From positions 19,980,618-20,044,617 of the forward strand of contig NW_024040485.1 of the NCBI RefSeq assembly GCF_014851395.1: a stretch of 64,000 bases of DNA, given 5' to 3'. The position numbers were made by a program, and so were the translations under genes. The stretch comes from Micropterus salmoides. Taxonomy: Eukaryota > Chordata > Actinopteri > Centrarchiformes > Centrarchidae. This document shows positions 25,960 to 38,800 of the stretch, piece by piece. The notes under the pieces were generated by a model. That model was given only the letters and a program-made list of their open reading frames with translations. It had not been told where the DNA came from and made no database searches. Position 1 is the first letter of the stretch, and every line of letters starts with the position of its first letter.

Positions 25960-28900
25960 CCTGCGGCTAATGATGAAGACAGCTGCAGATATCAGCAGTA
26001 AAATTCCAACCCCACTGACAGACAGCAGCAGGAAGGCTGAGTTAACTCCTTCTCCAATCAGAGGGAAGGGGTCTAACAAATAAGGGCCCAAAATTCACCA
26101 ACCAGAAAAGTTGTAAACTTTGTAACAACAAATTTGAATGCATCATCAAAAACTACTCAACATTACTGTCACTGAATACCTGAATTGGTGGAGAACTCAA
26201 ATGGAGCGCTGAACTCTCCGTATCCAGCAGCTGTGCGAGCACGCACATGAAACACGTACACAGTTAGGGGGTTCAGACCCGTGACATCGACAATCCGAGA
26301 GAAAGTCCTCATTATGCGGTAGGACCTCTCTCTCTGATCCTGATTAGAGGGGACAAAGAGAAGGGGCTCTTTTCAATGCCTGACTGCAAATCCATCTTCC
26401 CCATCAGTGAAATACAAACAGCGTGCCAGCGTATTGACATCCCAGACATCAGCCTGAGCTGCATTAACCTGCAGGCGCCTCACCTTTTCATAGAATTTGA
26501 CCTCGTATTCCAGGATGACCCCATTGGGTCGATCTGGCTGTTGCCAAGCCAACGACAGACTGTGCCTGGTGACATCAGTGGCTTGGATGGACGACACCGG
26601 AGAGGGAGCTGACAGGGAGAGTAAGATGGGGGGAGATGATTCAGTAACACTAGGTTAACTTTGTAGAATGGCAAACTGGCTTATAAGATGACATCACTGC
26701 ATACAGCTCAGATGGTATGTAGGTGCCTGTTTGTCAACAATCCCATTCACCCAGTGCACCTGAGAACTGACCTAAAGCTCATTGGTTTTTATTCATTTTC
26801 CACTCTCTCTCTTCTTACATCGCTCATTTTCCCAACCCTTGATGGTGTCTGTCCTCCTTTGTGGCTGTTCATATAATATCGGGGCCATATGGTGGTGCAG
26901 GTTGGACTTGACACATCCCAGACAGCTCTCATGCTGTGCACACACAGCTAAGTTATTTCCCCGGGGCACCTGGAACTAAGCAGGTGCGCCGTTTTCTAAA
27001 ATGCCACCATAAAGACTCGAAGTAACGACAGTTGAGATGTAACAGCATGCACAAAAAAAAAAGGAACAAAAAAAGCACACACTGAAACTAATGGAGAGCA
27101 TGTGTGAGGAGAGCCACACACCAGCTGACACCTTCACAACTAAAATGAAACACACCATAAAATCTGGGTGCTCACACACTTCCGTGGTCAAGAGCTGACA
27201 AAAGGAAAACCCCACCCTGAGATACATTAATGCTGTTATGTGTAACAATTTTGCTATGTACTGTTGTCATTTACTACGTCACATCTACTTTCCGCCCAAC
27301 CGGCTGAGTCTATTTGCATTTAAGTCAGTGATTTACATTTCCCAGAATGCTTTCTGACATCCCCTTGAGAACAACCCTATAATTAATTCAGCTGCTGTTA
27401 GGTGTAGGAGGACAGAGTAATAACTATGGCAACTATGACAGTGATAGTAAGAGCAAGAGTTTCCAGTAGAGAGAAAGCAAGAAAAGTGGAGAAAACAGGT
27501 CCTGCCTGTTCTGTGATGGACGTGTCTGTGTTAAATTAGTTTTCTTCTACTGAACTCTATTGTAGCATTATGCAATCAATGCATTTGATGTGCATTTGCA
27601 ATAGAAGTAGTTGAATACATTATTACAATGTAATATATTTAATGTTTCAAAAAGTGCTAATGTATTTTAACTGCATTTCAAATTTATTGTAAATGTATAG
27701 CATGTCTATTTAAATGAAGAAACCCGTGGCTCATGCGGATCTTAAGAAAGCATTCTTAAGATGCAATTGGACCATTAAGCATTATGACATAAAAAATAAG
27801 TATATTGTATATTCTAAATACATCTCCATAATTTTGAATGCAAAAACACATCAACAACAGCTATTTTTCAGCACTGAAGTGTTTAGGGTGCATACTAGCC
27901 TTAGCATGCAAGTATGCAGAAGTACGGAGCTTGTTCATATCATGCTTCCACAGTTTTGAAGATTACTCACGGGGGCTTGCTTACCTGTGGACCTACATGC
28001 AGTGAACAGCAGTTTTCATTGTGCTGACCCACTTACGAACGACATCTATAAGCATATTTTGTGTTTATCACACTCAAACAATTCTTCTCACCAGCTTGGT
28101 TGGTGGTGACGGTGACAGACACACTCTGGGCTGCCCCTGCACCGCTGGCTTGGGAGACACCATTGCGCGCGTGGACGATGAAGGTGTAGTGTGTGTGGGC
28201 CCTGAGCTCGCTCACCACCACCCTGGTGGACTTCAGGCCTGCCTGGCTGGGAGAGAAGAGCACATCGGGCCCACAGGGCAGGCAGAGCTGAGAGCTGGAG
28301 ATGGAGCCTGAGCCGAGTCTCGGGTAGTCGCCAGGTACTGGCCTGCTCTGGAAGACGCCTCTCCCTGACTGGACTTCAGATCCCACGATCCCCTGGTCTG
28401 ACTGCATCCCCAGGCCACTGTGCTGAGCCTCAAGCTGGGAGATGCTACGATTCCTGGGAAGAGCTTTACCGCCAGTCTGACTGTGGCTCCCTGTTTGACA
28501 GATGAGACACTCCAGACTGTAGCTGGTGTCACTTCGTCCTCCCAGCCGGCGAGGGGGGGCCCACTCCAAGACCACCGAGGTCTCATTCACCACAGAGATG
28601 AGCTGCTGCGGGGCTGACGGTGGCTCTGAAGAAGAGAGAGGGATAAGCTTAAACATGAACAAGCTTACACTATATACTGCACAGAAAGGAAGTGGAAGTA
28701 TATGGGGTGTTTGTGTGTGTGTGTGGGGTGGGGGGGGATGTGAGGTGCTGGCACAAGTTAAAATGTAGAGATCTGGCATCAGACTGAAAACCATACTGTT
28801 CAGAGATGTTTTTGATGGGTTGGATGTTTTCTTCTGTGGTATTTCGTGTGTGTATGTGTGTGTGTGTGTGTGTGTGTTTTCATTTTTCCCAGGCCAAGGA

Positions 28901-29254
28901 AACCATGTGCTGTAAATAGGCATAATTAAGTTTATGACACACAGACTGAGGTCTCCAACTCTGTCAACCAGGACCTACTAAGATACTTAAGAGAGAGAGA
29001 GAAATAAAGAGAGGGAGAGAGAGAGAGAGGGAGAACATTTATTCACTTCTCAATGTCTTTAGTTATCACTCCCAGACAGGATGTAGATGGTGGCTTAGTC
29101 ATAAGTAATGGGATCATGAAACAGAGGTGGCATTCAGACAAGTTTGTGTCTCCTTCTGTTTCGTAGCGATAGAGAGGTTGGGAGACAATGAGTGTGCTTT
29201 TTTCGCTTTTATTTGCAAACAATGCACACACATATTGTCACATTAATTATCTGT

Positions 29255-29297
<43 letters not shown>

Positions 29298-32200
29298 CTT
29301 ACGGGTACAGGCCATGGAGGGAGGGTCACTGTCAGCGCGGAAGAATCCAGAGTTGCAGTCACAGACAGTCGCCCCTTCTCTGAGCGAGTGGCTATGTGGA
29401 GGACACTTGGAGCATCCTGCATCGGAAGACTTGGCCTTGTAAAAACCAACAGAGCAGGCTGCAGAGGGACAGAGACAAAGACACATTTAAAACTCCACTT
29501 CAGGAACAATGCTTCACCATGTACACCAGCATCAGACAAAGATGATAAAAACAGGCCACATTGACACAAACCTTACTAAAGACACAAAAAAGAACTGAAC
29601 ACAGTGCTTGTTTAAAGTTAACCTGTGGGATTTTTTGACCACTAGTGGTGTTATAGAGCAACGCTTTGAAAAGCAATTCCCAGTTTTACCTGCATTCATA
29701 ATTAACTATCATGTGGACATGGACAAAAAAATGTTTATTAGAGCTGATCAGTCGATTCATTGGCAGAAATTTAATGAGCAACAATTTAGATAATTGATTG
29801 AATGTTTAAGCAAAGTAAAATGCCCAAATACTCATTAGTTACAATTCACAAAATGTAAATCTTTTTGGGGTTTTTTGTCTTCTATGATAGTTAACTGAAT
29901 CTTTTGGTTTTAGACTGTTGGTGGGGCAAAACAAGCAATTTAAATATGTCAACATGGGATGTGGGAGATTATGTGTGGTTTCCTTTTGCTGTAGCTGCTA
30001 CAGTTAATCAGTGAATCAACAGATGAATCAAAAATGAAAATAAATTATTAGCTGCAGCCCTACTGTGCACAATCACAAAGGTGACAATGCATATTTACAG
30101 TTTCATGGTGCTCCACTGAAAAAATGTCAAGCAATGTTGGTTTAGAAATATTCCAAAAATTGGCTTTGTCAGTGTACAATGTGTCTTGATGAAAAACACT
30201 CCTTTAAACACTATCTTTAAAATATCAATTTATAGTAACTAAAGTCCCTCCTGATGTGGGGACAATGACTTCAGGTCAGCTGACCCTTGACCCTTGATAC
30301 AGTCTTTGCTGTCTTCCATACTGACAGCCCAGACAACAAGTTAATCAACACATGGACTGCATTTCGATCTGAAGATAAACAGCTGTAAAGAAAACTCTAT
30401 AGAGAGAAATAGATATAGGGTGAAGGGGAGGGGGACTGCTTTTATCTTTGATGAGCAAAGAAGAAACACCTATAAGAACACTTACTGATGAGCTCCCACT
30501 CACACACTCACACACAGAAACACTAGAACTGAATACATCAAAACTCCACAGTGTCGGCAGCCCACACAAATATAACTGACATTTAAATATATGAAAGAGG
30601 AGCAACAGAGAAAGAGAGAGGGTGCGAGAGAGGCAGAGGGGGAGGGGAGGGAGAGAAATCTTCTCTCTGTATACCAAGGAATTCAAGCATTGACAGAGCA
30701 ACAATACAATAAATGAGTGCATAATTATACTGCTTGACATCCACTGGTGGAGCAAAAGAGAAGACAAAGTGTGGCTGGTTAGAGATGTTTTTTTCTCTCT
30801 CTTTAATTTCAGAAGGAAATCCTTCATTTGTTTCCACTGCAATCATTTTTTCAACACCTTCTTTTTCATCATCACACTCTATTCACTCTCCTTCCTCAAT
30901 CCCACCATCTTTCCCGGTTCTCGCCCCCCACCCCCCACCCCTCTCCAACCCTTTCACATTTCCAAGGGAGATGAAGACATCCCAGTGGGAGTGGATAGGA
31001 ATGTGGGAATAGTGTGTGTGCGTACATGAGAGAGTGTGTGTGTGTGTTCGAGTGCTTTATGACACTCTCATCAAGATGATGAGAGGGAGGAAGTCTCCTC
31101 TGTAATCTACTCACACCGACCATCCTGCCCCATCTGCACGAGCCTCCATAGATTTGCTCTTTCACACACTCATTTGCCCTCCCTTTCACATTTTTCACAA
31201 CCACCCTCATTCGCTCCCTGTGCACTTCCTCCTCGACCTCTACTTATCTGTCTTTGTGTTTCTGATACTTCTCTCACTCTTGCTGTAGCTCCATATATCC
31301 CTCTTCTCTCCAAGTGTCAGACCTCCAGAAAGCTTTGAAGCCGGGCAGCAGCTTTAATGGCTCAATACTGATATCAGTTCAAGTGAGACTGCACGCAAAC
31401 ACACACGGCCGAAAAACTGTGCAGTCAAAACCTGTAAATTCATAAAAACATTTACAGCTGATAAGGTTGGCTTTCAGGTGGTGAATGATCATCATAGTGT
31501 GCAGATATCATCAAATTATCACTCTTCCTCTGTTGTGCATATTCCTTTGTTTTTAATCATCAGTGTAGGTTTGTAGGCCATAGATGGGAAAGAGAGGGAA
31601 TTAAACGGAGAGAGACAGAGAAAGGTATTTGACCTGCTAAGGACTTAAAGGTTGATTATAGGGCTAAACAAGACTCTGCCAGGGGGTAGCACACTGCCTT
31701 CGTCTCTGTCCCACCCAATCCTCTATTCTTGTTTCCAAATGCAGAGGACAGAATGAGGGAGGAAGAGAAAGAAAGGAGCAAGTATTTGAAGCCATAAACT
31801 TCCTTCAGCGCCCTCTTATGTCTCTATTGTCTCTGTTGTCTGTAGACTTTTGTGTCTTTTTTAGTGCTGGTTTCGACAGGGGTGGGGGAGTGCTGCTGAC
31901 CTGGAATAAGAGCTCATAGGAGTGCCATTAACCCAACATTAACCCTACACCACCAAGGGCCGTGAAGAGCGCAAGCTCAACCAGTAAACCGGGAGGGACG
32001 TGGACACAAACATACACACACGCTGATAAGGAAAGCTTGGATAGATGTGTGCATGTCTAAACACATTTTCACGTTTTGCCTGTTAGCAGCGGAGTGAATA
32101 AGCTGTAATCAGCTGTTCCTCTGCTTGAGACAAGTAAGGGAAAGTGAGAGTGTAAAGGATGGGGAAGGTTGACTGGGAGAGACAGGGAGGGGGTAAAAAA

Positions 32201-32901
32201 AGACTGACAAGGAGCGAGAGATAAAGAGGGGAAGAGAGAAAAAGAGAGCGAGTGAGGGGGAGGGAGAGAAGCGGAGGGGAAGGTGCCCTTTGATTACTAT
32301 CAGTATTGTCGGCATTTGCATATGCATTCTTCTGCTACCTAAAATGCTAATGCAGCTCCCTGCAAATCCAACTAAGAGCCTTGTCGGCACACTGTATACA
32401 GTGTGCCGACAAGGGTCTTAGCCATGTGTGTGGGTGTCTGTGTATTCTCCTTGACCCCTTGTTATCTGTCACCATGTCTTTTTCCTTCCCAGCAGAGGGG
32501 TGTAGATGGAGGAAGTACCCATGACTACTCCAGTCTGACACCTGTCTCTGTGATGGATGGAGGGAGGGACAGATTGACGGATGGATGGAGGGATTGATTG
32601 TCACACGAGAGGGAGGGACACTATTAATCACAGGGGTCATGCCCTGTTAATTAAAACCCACAGAAATGCTGGCGATAAGCCATGATTCTTATCTTCTCCC
32701 TACTGTAAGTCTTCATTGAAAGGACAGCTTGCCCCCCCCCAACTCACATTCTTATCAGAATCATCTCATATCTTACATGGGCACTAGCTTCTCACATCAC
32801 TTTGCATTTTAAACCATAGGAATGTGCTCAGTGGAAGCCTCAGCTTTATGTTTGTCTAAATTTAAATACTCACAAAAACTGGTGGTTTAAAGGGAAAGTG
32901 C

Positions 32902-32935
<34 letters not shown>

Positions 32936-33314
32936 CTGTGCCTGCCTGCCCAAAGCCAACAGTGCGAACATTAGCATGTGAAAGGGGCTCTACAACAATA
33001 ACCCCCCCAACCCTGACCATGGATCAGGGAGAAGAGTTGGAGAAGAGAAAGGAGGGATAATGAGAGCAAGACAGAGAGGGAGAGTGCAGCTTGTTCCGAT
33101 GCCAGAGAGCTACAGACGGACTGGTGGAGTTGGCAAACCTCCTCTACATTAAGAACAACCTGGGAGAAGGAGACAATAGCACACACACATTCAGAAACAC
33201 ACACACACTTTGATTGTGATGGTGGAATGCAAACCATTCCCCCCACCTGGGTTTGGCTTGCTTCACACAGTCACTTGTGCCATTCCTTTGCCTGCTTTGT
33301 CACCTGCCATACGT

Positions 33315-33348
<34 letters not shown>

Positions 33349-33745
33349 TCCACCCTCTCTGTTTGCCCCACCACACTCTTCTCTAGGCATTCCTGGGCAG
33401 TCCTCCAATTGTGAGTACATGGGAGGGAGGGCTTTGTTAGGCAGAAAATCAGAGATACAGTACACACACATATGATCACGCACACACACACACACACGCA
33501 CACACACACACACACACACACTACATCAGCAATCCAACATGTCCAGAGTCCAGAAATGGGATGCAATAATTAGAGGGACTGAATACAGCGATTACGCACT
33601 CTTTCTATCATCCGCTCACTCTTTCTCTCTGCCTCCCTCTTCTACCTCTTTTCATCCCTCTCGTCCAAACGCTTTCTGCTGTTGACGAGACACTGCAGGT
33701 GCGTTGGAAAGAAACACAACCATAAAATCTCTCTGGATGCAGGAA

Positions 33746-33779
<34 letters not shown>

Positions 33780-35836
33780 ACGCACACACACAGAAAGATT
33801 CCAACCCTTCCAGGCAGTGAGCAGAACTGAGCAGAATCAGATGACAGAAAAAGGAGGCTGGTGGAGAAACAGTGAAATAAAAAGCAGAATGCGAACGGTC
33901 GAAGATAGAGCAGCCTTTCATTCCCCCTCTCCGACCGCTCGCATTTCAAATTCTCTCTGTTGTTTCTCCTCTTTTTGCCTCTTGTCTCTGCTTACTCGTT
34001 TCCGATCCTCCCAGACGGATCGCAGCTGTCAAACTTTTGACGTCTTCATCTACTTCGGTCATGACCCTGCACTCTGCAGCTAAACTCTCTGTATGTGTGT
34101 GTGTGTGTGGCTGTCAGTCAAGAGTTTTTGACGTCTTCATCGGCCTCAGCCGTGACCTCGGTCTTAACCGCGGGTTTAGAAAAGAAGGGGAGTTCCCTCT
34201 CTCTTGTGTTTCTCTACTCGTCCCCTTTTGCACCCGATGACGAACCCACAGCGGGGGAGGGGCTGCTCTGTATTGATGCCTTCTGCTGTCAGTGGCCTTC
34301 TTTCAATCCCTCTCTCGCCCCATTCAACATCTAATCCCTTCTTCCTCTCCAGAGCTTCTCCTCTCATCCGCTCCATCCTCATTACTCTGTGTCAAGACTG
34401 AAAATGAACTTTTCACATTTCACCGTTTTAGCTGAGTCTACTCTTGTTTCAGTTTGATTCAACAGGAGTGTTGGGGAATGCTAAATTGTATTAGTAAAGC
34501 AAAAGCATAAGGCAGAGAGTAAAAATATTTACACAAAAGCAAACTGTGGTTGTTGCAACCAGGACACTTATGCATAATGAAAAAAAGTAAGGCTATATAA
34601 AAAGAAATGCAAAAATTTGATGTAAATAACAGTCAATCTAACTAAGATATATGATATACTTAACAGGCAGACATTTAAAACAGATAGGAATGAGAAAATT
34701 TTAACTATTTCTATGATTTAGCTTGCTGCTATAATTTGAGGTACTTAATAGATAACTAATGAACATGCTATATCTTGTTTGTTTAATATGCTAAAAAAAA
34801 AAGAGAAGAAACAAGAAGTCCTGTTATACAGGGGGGATATGTGTGGGACTATTTCTTAGCCTGGGAGCTGTGGCTTCCTCGACCTATTTATCTGACTCTC
34901 TACAAGAGTGAATAGGCATTATTTCCCAAAATGTGAAACCTTTAAGCCATGCATAAATCGAGGATACATGATTCCTTTTTTACCTGCATCGTTCAGTATG
35001 AACCCACTCGTAATACCAAGTGTCTCTTTCCGAACTATACTCAGTTTCTGTCTATCCATGTCTGTTATACTGACTGAGTGAAGGCACGCGAGTCTAGAAG
35101 ATCCAGAAACGTTTAGACATCAGTGACAGGAGGAGAGACAGATCGTCTAAATCTCCTCTGAAATCTATCTGCCTTTTCCCTCCATCCCGCTTGCCCCCAC
35201 CCCCACCCCCCTTTCTCTCTGCAAATTCCAAACTTAAAATGGAAGAAGCGTCAAGGCGCCTTTCCAATACTGCAGGGTCAGAGTTTTCGCTGAGCAGCAT
35301 TCGGTGTTCATCCAGACTTTGATGGATTTCCACTGAGGCAGCTGAGCCCGGCCAACAACCTGACAGCCAGTGTGAGATGGAGAAGAGAGCAGCAGATAGA
35401 TAGATGGCACTTCACATCTGCTGGAGGTTCAACAAAGTCAAGGGTCTCTCCTAAATCTAGTTGAGAAGCACCATCTTTCAGGCCTCAGGGACCACCCCGC
35501 AAACCTCCTCTTCTTTTCAGACAGAACAAACGAGGCAAGCGAGGTGAAGGTTTTAGAGAACGTTTGTCACACAGAGAATTTTGGCTACTGCTGTTCTTAT
35601 TGCAAAGAGGATGAAAAAGTCAAGTTTTTTTCCCCTCTACATCCAACTGGCACCAACTGCATCCCTCCCTTTATGTCCATCTCTCTGTCTTTCTCACTGT
35701 CAGCTTCTCTTCTTCTCTCTTTGAATTATGGGTCTGTTTGTTATACAATTAGCCTGCTGGGATAGGCTTCATAAATAAAACTGAGAGAGCAGATCAGTGA
35801 GTCGCTCTCCCTTTTCTCTACTGGTGTCTGTCCATC

Positions 35837-35868
<32 letters not shown>

Positions 35869-38800
35869 ATCGAACATGTTGTGTCTCTGTGCTGTGTATG
35901 TGTTTGAATAGGGGGAGTGAAGCCATGTAAAAGTGTCTCCACCGAGTCTGTTGTCCCCCTGTTCATCCCACATTCTCACACAAACACACATATTCAGTAG
36001 TCTTCACTATCACAACAGTCACTTCCAAACATTACACGTCATCCACTCCACATGTATGTTGGTGAGAGGTGAGAACAGCTTGCATATTTGTTACCATAAA
36101 GTTCAGACCAGATTTGTAAGTGATAGAAAGACATTTTTTGTCCAGATGGCTGCTGTTAGGTCAGCAACTTGTTGTCGCCAGCGGAGCATCCATAAGATAT
36201 ATCACATTAATTGGTGAGCTTTGTTTGATGGTTGCTGCTTCCCCCTGTTTCCAGACTTTGTGCTAAGCTAAGCAACCCATTTGTATTTCCTAACATGTTG
36301 AATTATTCCTTTAAGGCGTCTGTAATTTTTTCTGCAACTTTTCTGGACTGCAGTTTGTTACATACCATAAAACATCAATTGAAAGCCTAGTCCCAATTAC
36401 ACGCCTGACCCTTTTACTGGCCTGGTGTGGCTACATGTTTTGACAATTAATCAGACGCCTGTTTTTATAGAAGTTCGTTTGGATGCAGAAAACATCTTAA
36501 AGCCCTAGTCCTAAACTGCTTAGATCACAAATATAAATGTTTACACTTGTGTAAATATAGATATGCTACACATCGTTAGATTGGTTAGATTCAATCGTTC
36601 AGCTAATTTTACAGGAACCATGAGCACCAAGGTATAATTCATTCAGCTTTACGAGAATTATATGTTAAATAAGAGAGATGAAAGAAATGTTGTGACTCAG
36701 TAGCCTAATTTTTATTAAGTACGTAATTAAGTAATATTCATACAGGTAGAAATACACAATTTGATTCCCATCCTGCTGAGCAAGAGTTTTTTGAAGGCCT
36801 GTCCCATATAGATGCCTGTCCGACATATAAGTTTCACAGTAGTCTTGTCTTGCCAACCTATCTTCAAACTTAAATTTGAGTAGAATTAATGTCTGATCTC
36901 ACTATCATTCTGTAAAAGATGGAAAAAACACCCCCTAATATGTTGTGGTGCTGTGGACCATACTGCATGGTTAAACGTATGTGAGTGTCCTCTTTAAGGC
37001 AACAACAATTCTAAACAAAATCCTTGAAAATAATTAATTCAATCCACGGAATAACCAAGCAGGTGTTAATTAATACACAAACCAAATCTCTGTCACTGTT
37101 TTCCAACATTAACGGAAAGCTTGTTAACTCGAGCACTAATGATTGTTACTCATAGAGACATGGGACTCAGAAGTGGCAGCACAACGGGAGCGGAGAGCCG
37201 AGTCCAATACCAATGAGTCAGACAGTCACAAAAACAAACAACAACAAATGATGCTACAGTAGCTCTGTTGTACCCAGCATCTCTTACCTTTACATGTGCC
37301 ACCCTTCTCTTGATATCCTGGGTTGCAGAGACATCCACCAATAGGAACCAACCACTCTCCATCAGCACCGCAGTACATTTTAGGCTCCTCCCTCTCTTCT
37401 GATTGGTTGACACAAGACCCCCTGACCTCCACTAAGGAAGACGTATCAGCCCCGGTAACAGTGTCGGGAAAAGTTGCCAGGTTACGGATGGTGAGCGGGC
37501 AGGTTTTGTAGAAAACTCTGACGGAAACCAAAGCGATGCAGGCGCCAACATCCTGAAAGGCCAGGTAGAAACCCTTCCGGGTTGTGACTTTTACATCCCG
37601 CACCTCAGTGTTCAGTTTCATGATGCGGTCACCAACGTCCACCTGGAGAAAGGGAATTAATCTATATTAATGAATTGTGCAGTAAACTTTGTCAGCCCTA
37701 ATTAACTCAGTTTGCTTTTTCAACCTAACGTGGGAGTTGCTATTGAACCATGGCTGATCTTCACGTTTTCAGCATTTGGCTCTCATCCAGATCGACTTCT
37801 ATTGATTACAAAGGTAAAATAATCTGTAATGCTTACAATGCTAAAATCAGAATTAATTTTAGTAAGAACTAAGCAAAAGCACTGTGCCAACATTCCTGGG
37901 ACTGCAGAATGGACATCCAAGATAAAAGTGCTTGTAAAACAAATAAAAAAAAAATCACAGCTAAGTGCCCACAGGGGGGTTCACTTTCAAGATAAGAGCA
38001 AATTAAAGAAAGCGGAGGAGGGAGCATAAAGAACTCAAAGCCTGACTCAGTTGTTTAGTGTTACCTGGGTGAAGCTCTCGTCTGCTGCCACAGTGTCCAC
38101 CTTAATGAAACTGCTCTCTTTGATGTAACTCTCTCTGTCTTCGTTTGACTCGTGGTAGTACAGATTGAATGTCTCCTACAAGACAAAAGCGACAAAAAAA
38201 GTCAGACTGAGGCAGCTATTTATCATCATCAGCGCTCATCTTTTCTCTTAATATGATAATGAGTCAAAGCAGCTGTAATATATAATAAAGCTCCATTAGC
38301 AGCAGTCAGTCCACTAACTAATTAGCATAAGTTAACGTGTTTAAGAATCATCAAATTTTGTTTAAACTTTCTACTGTGCCTAACCCATAGAATGTCCATT
38401 AGGCTCTGTCAAGACATTAGAAATATGTTTCCTTGTACCTTGCAGGTGCCCGTGACCCCTGGCAGGCTATTGCAGTCTCTCAGGGTGAATTTGACTTCAA
38501 CATAGACCCGCTGAGCGCCAGACCGAGGGATCCAGTCTGTCCTCAGCCAGTTGTTTTGATTGGGTTCCAAGACATTGCACACCTGGTATGTTCTGATGGG
38601 GATGTTCTTCTCATCCATAATACTCACCTCTTCCCACTGCAAATGAAGAACACATTTACAGATGTATTCCTACATTTGTGATGGCGTCGACTGATTACAC
38701 TTTACAATAAACTGAGTATACTTAACATTACAGGCCACCACTTTACAATATGTACCATAAATACTTAGCTCTATTTCCGACTTTAAAGGCATCCACAGGG

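Larger units (their letters stand above)
29459..37287 (-). other. large epha4-like intron
   Basis: A 7.8-kb intron between the end of the ephrin-binding domain and the Cys-rich exon. It holds a decayed MITE-like repeat, a 50-base palindrome, at least five CA/GT microsatellites, long purine- or pyrimidine-biased stretches (30400-31300, 32100-32280) and another fish repeat near 36120-36320. No exon was found in it. Confidence 0.6.

Noticed and set aside
30345..30846. Long minus-strand open frames in the large epha4 intron
   Set aside because: They follow a purine/pyrimidine-biased stretch rich in Ser and Leu codons, with no splice sites, motifs or homology I can recognise.
32372..32421. microRNA hairpin
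   Set aside because: The arms meet with no loop and are nearly perfectly paired, unlike a pre-miRNA, and I recognise no known miRNA seed.
33271..33566. Open frames made of Cys-Val or His-Thr repeats
   Set aside because: They are translations of CA/GT microsatellites; the same pattern appears at 29243-29569, 40175-40536 and 44534-44856.
33320..33792. Regularly spaced repeats resembling a CRISPR array
   Set aside because: The units are dinucleotide microsatellites in a vertebrate intron, unequal in length and spacing, with no conserved repeat unit and no cas genes.
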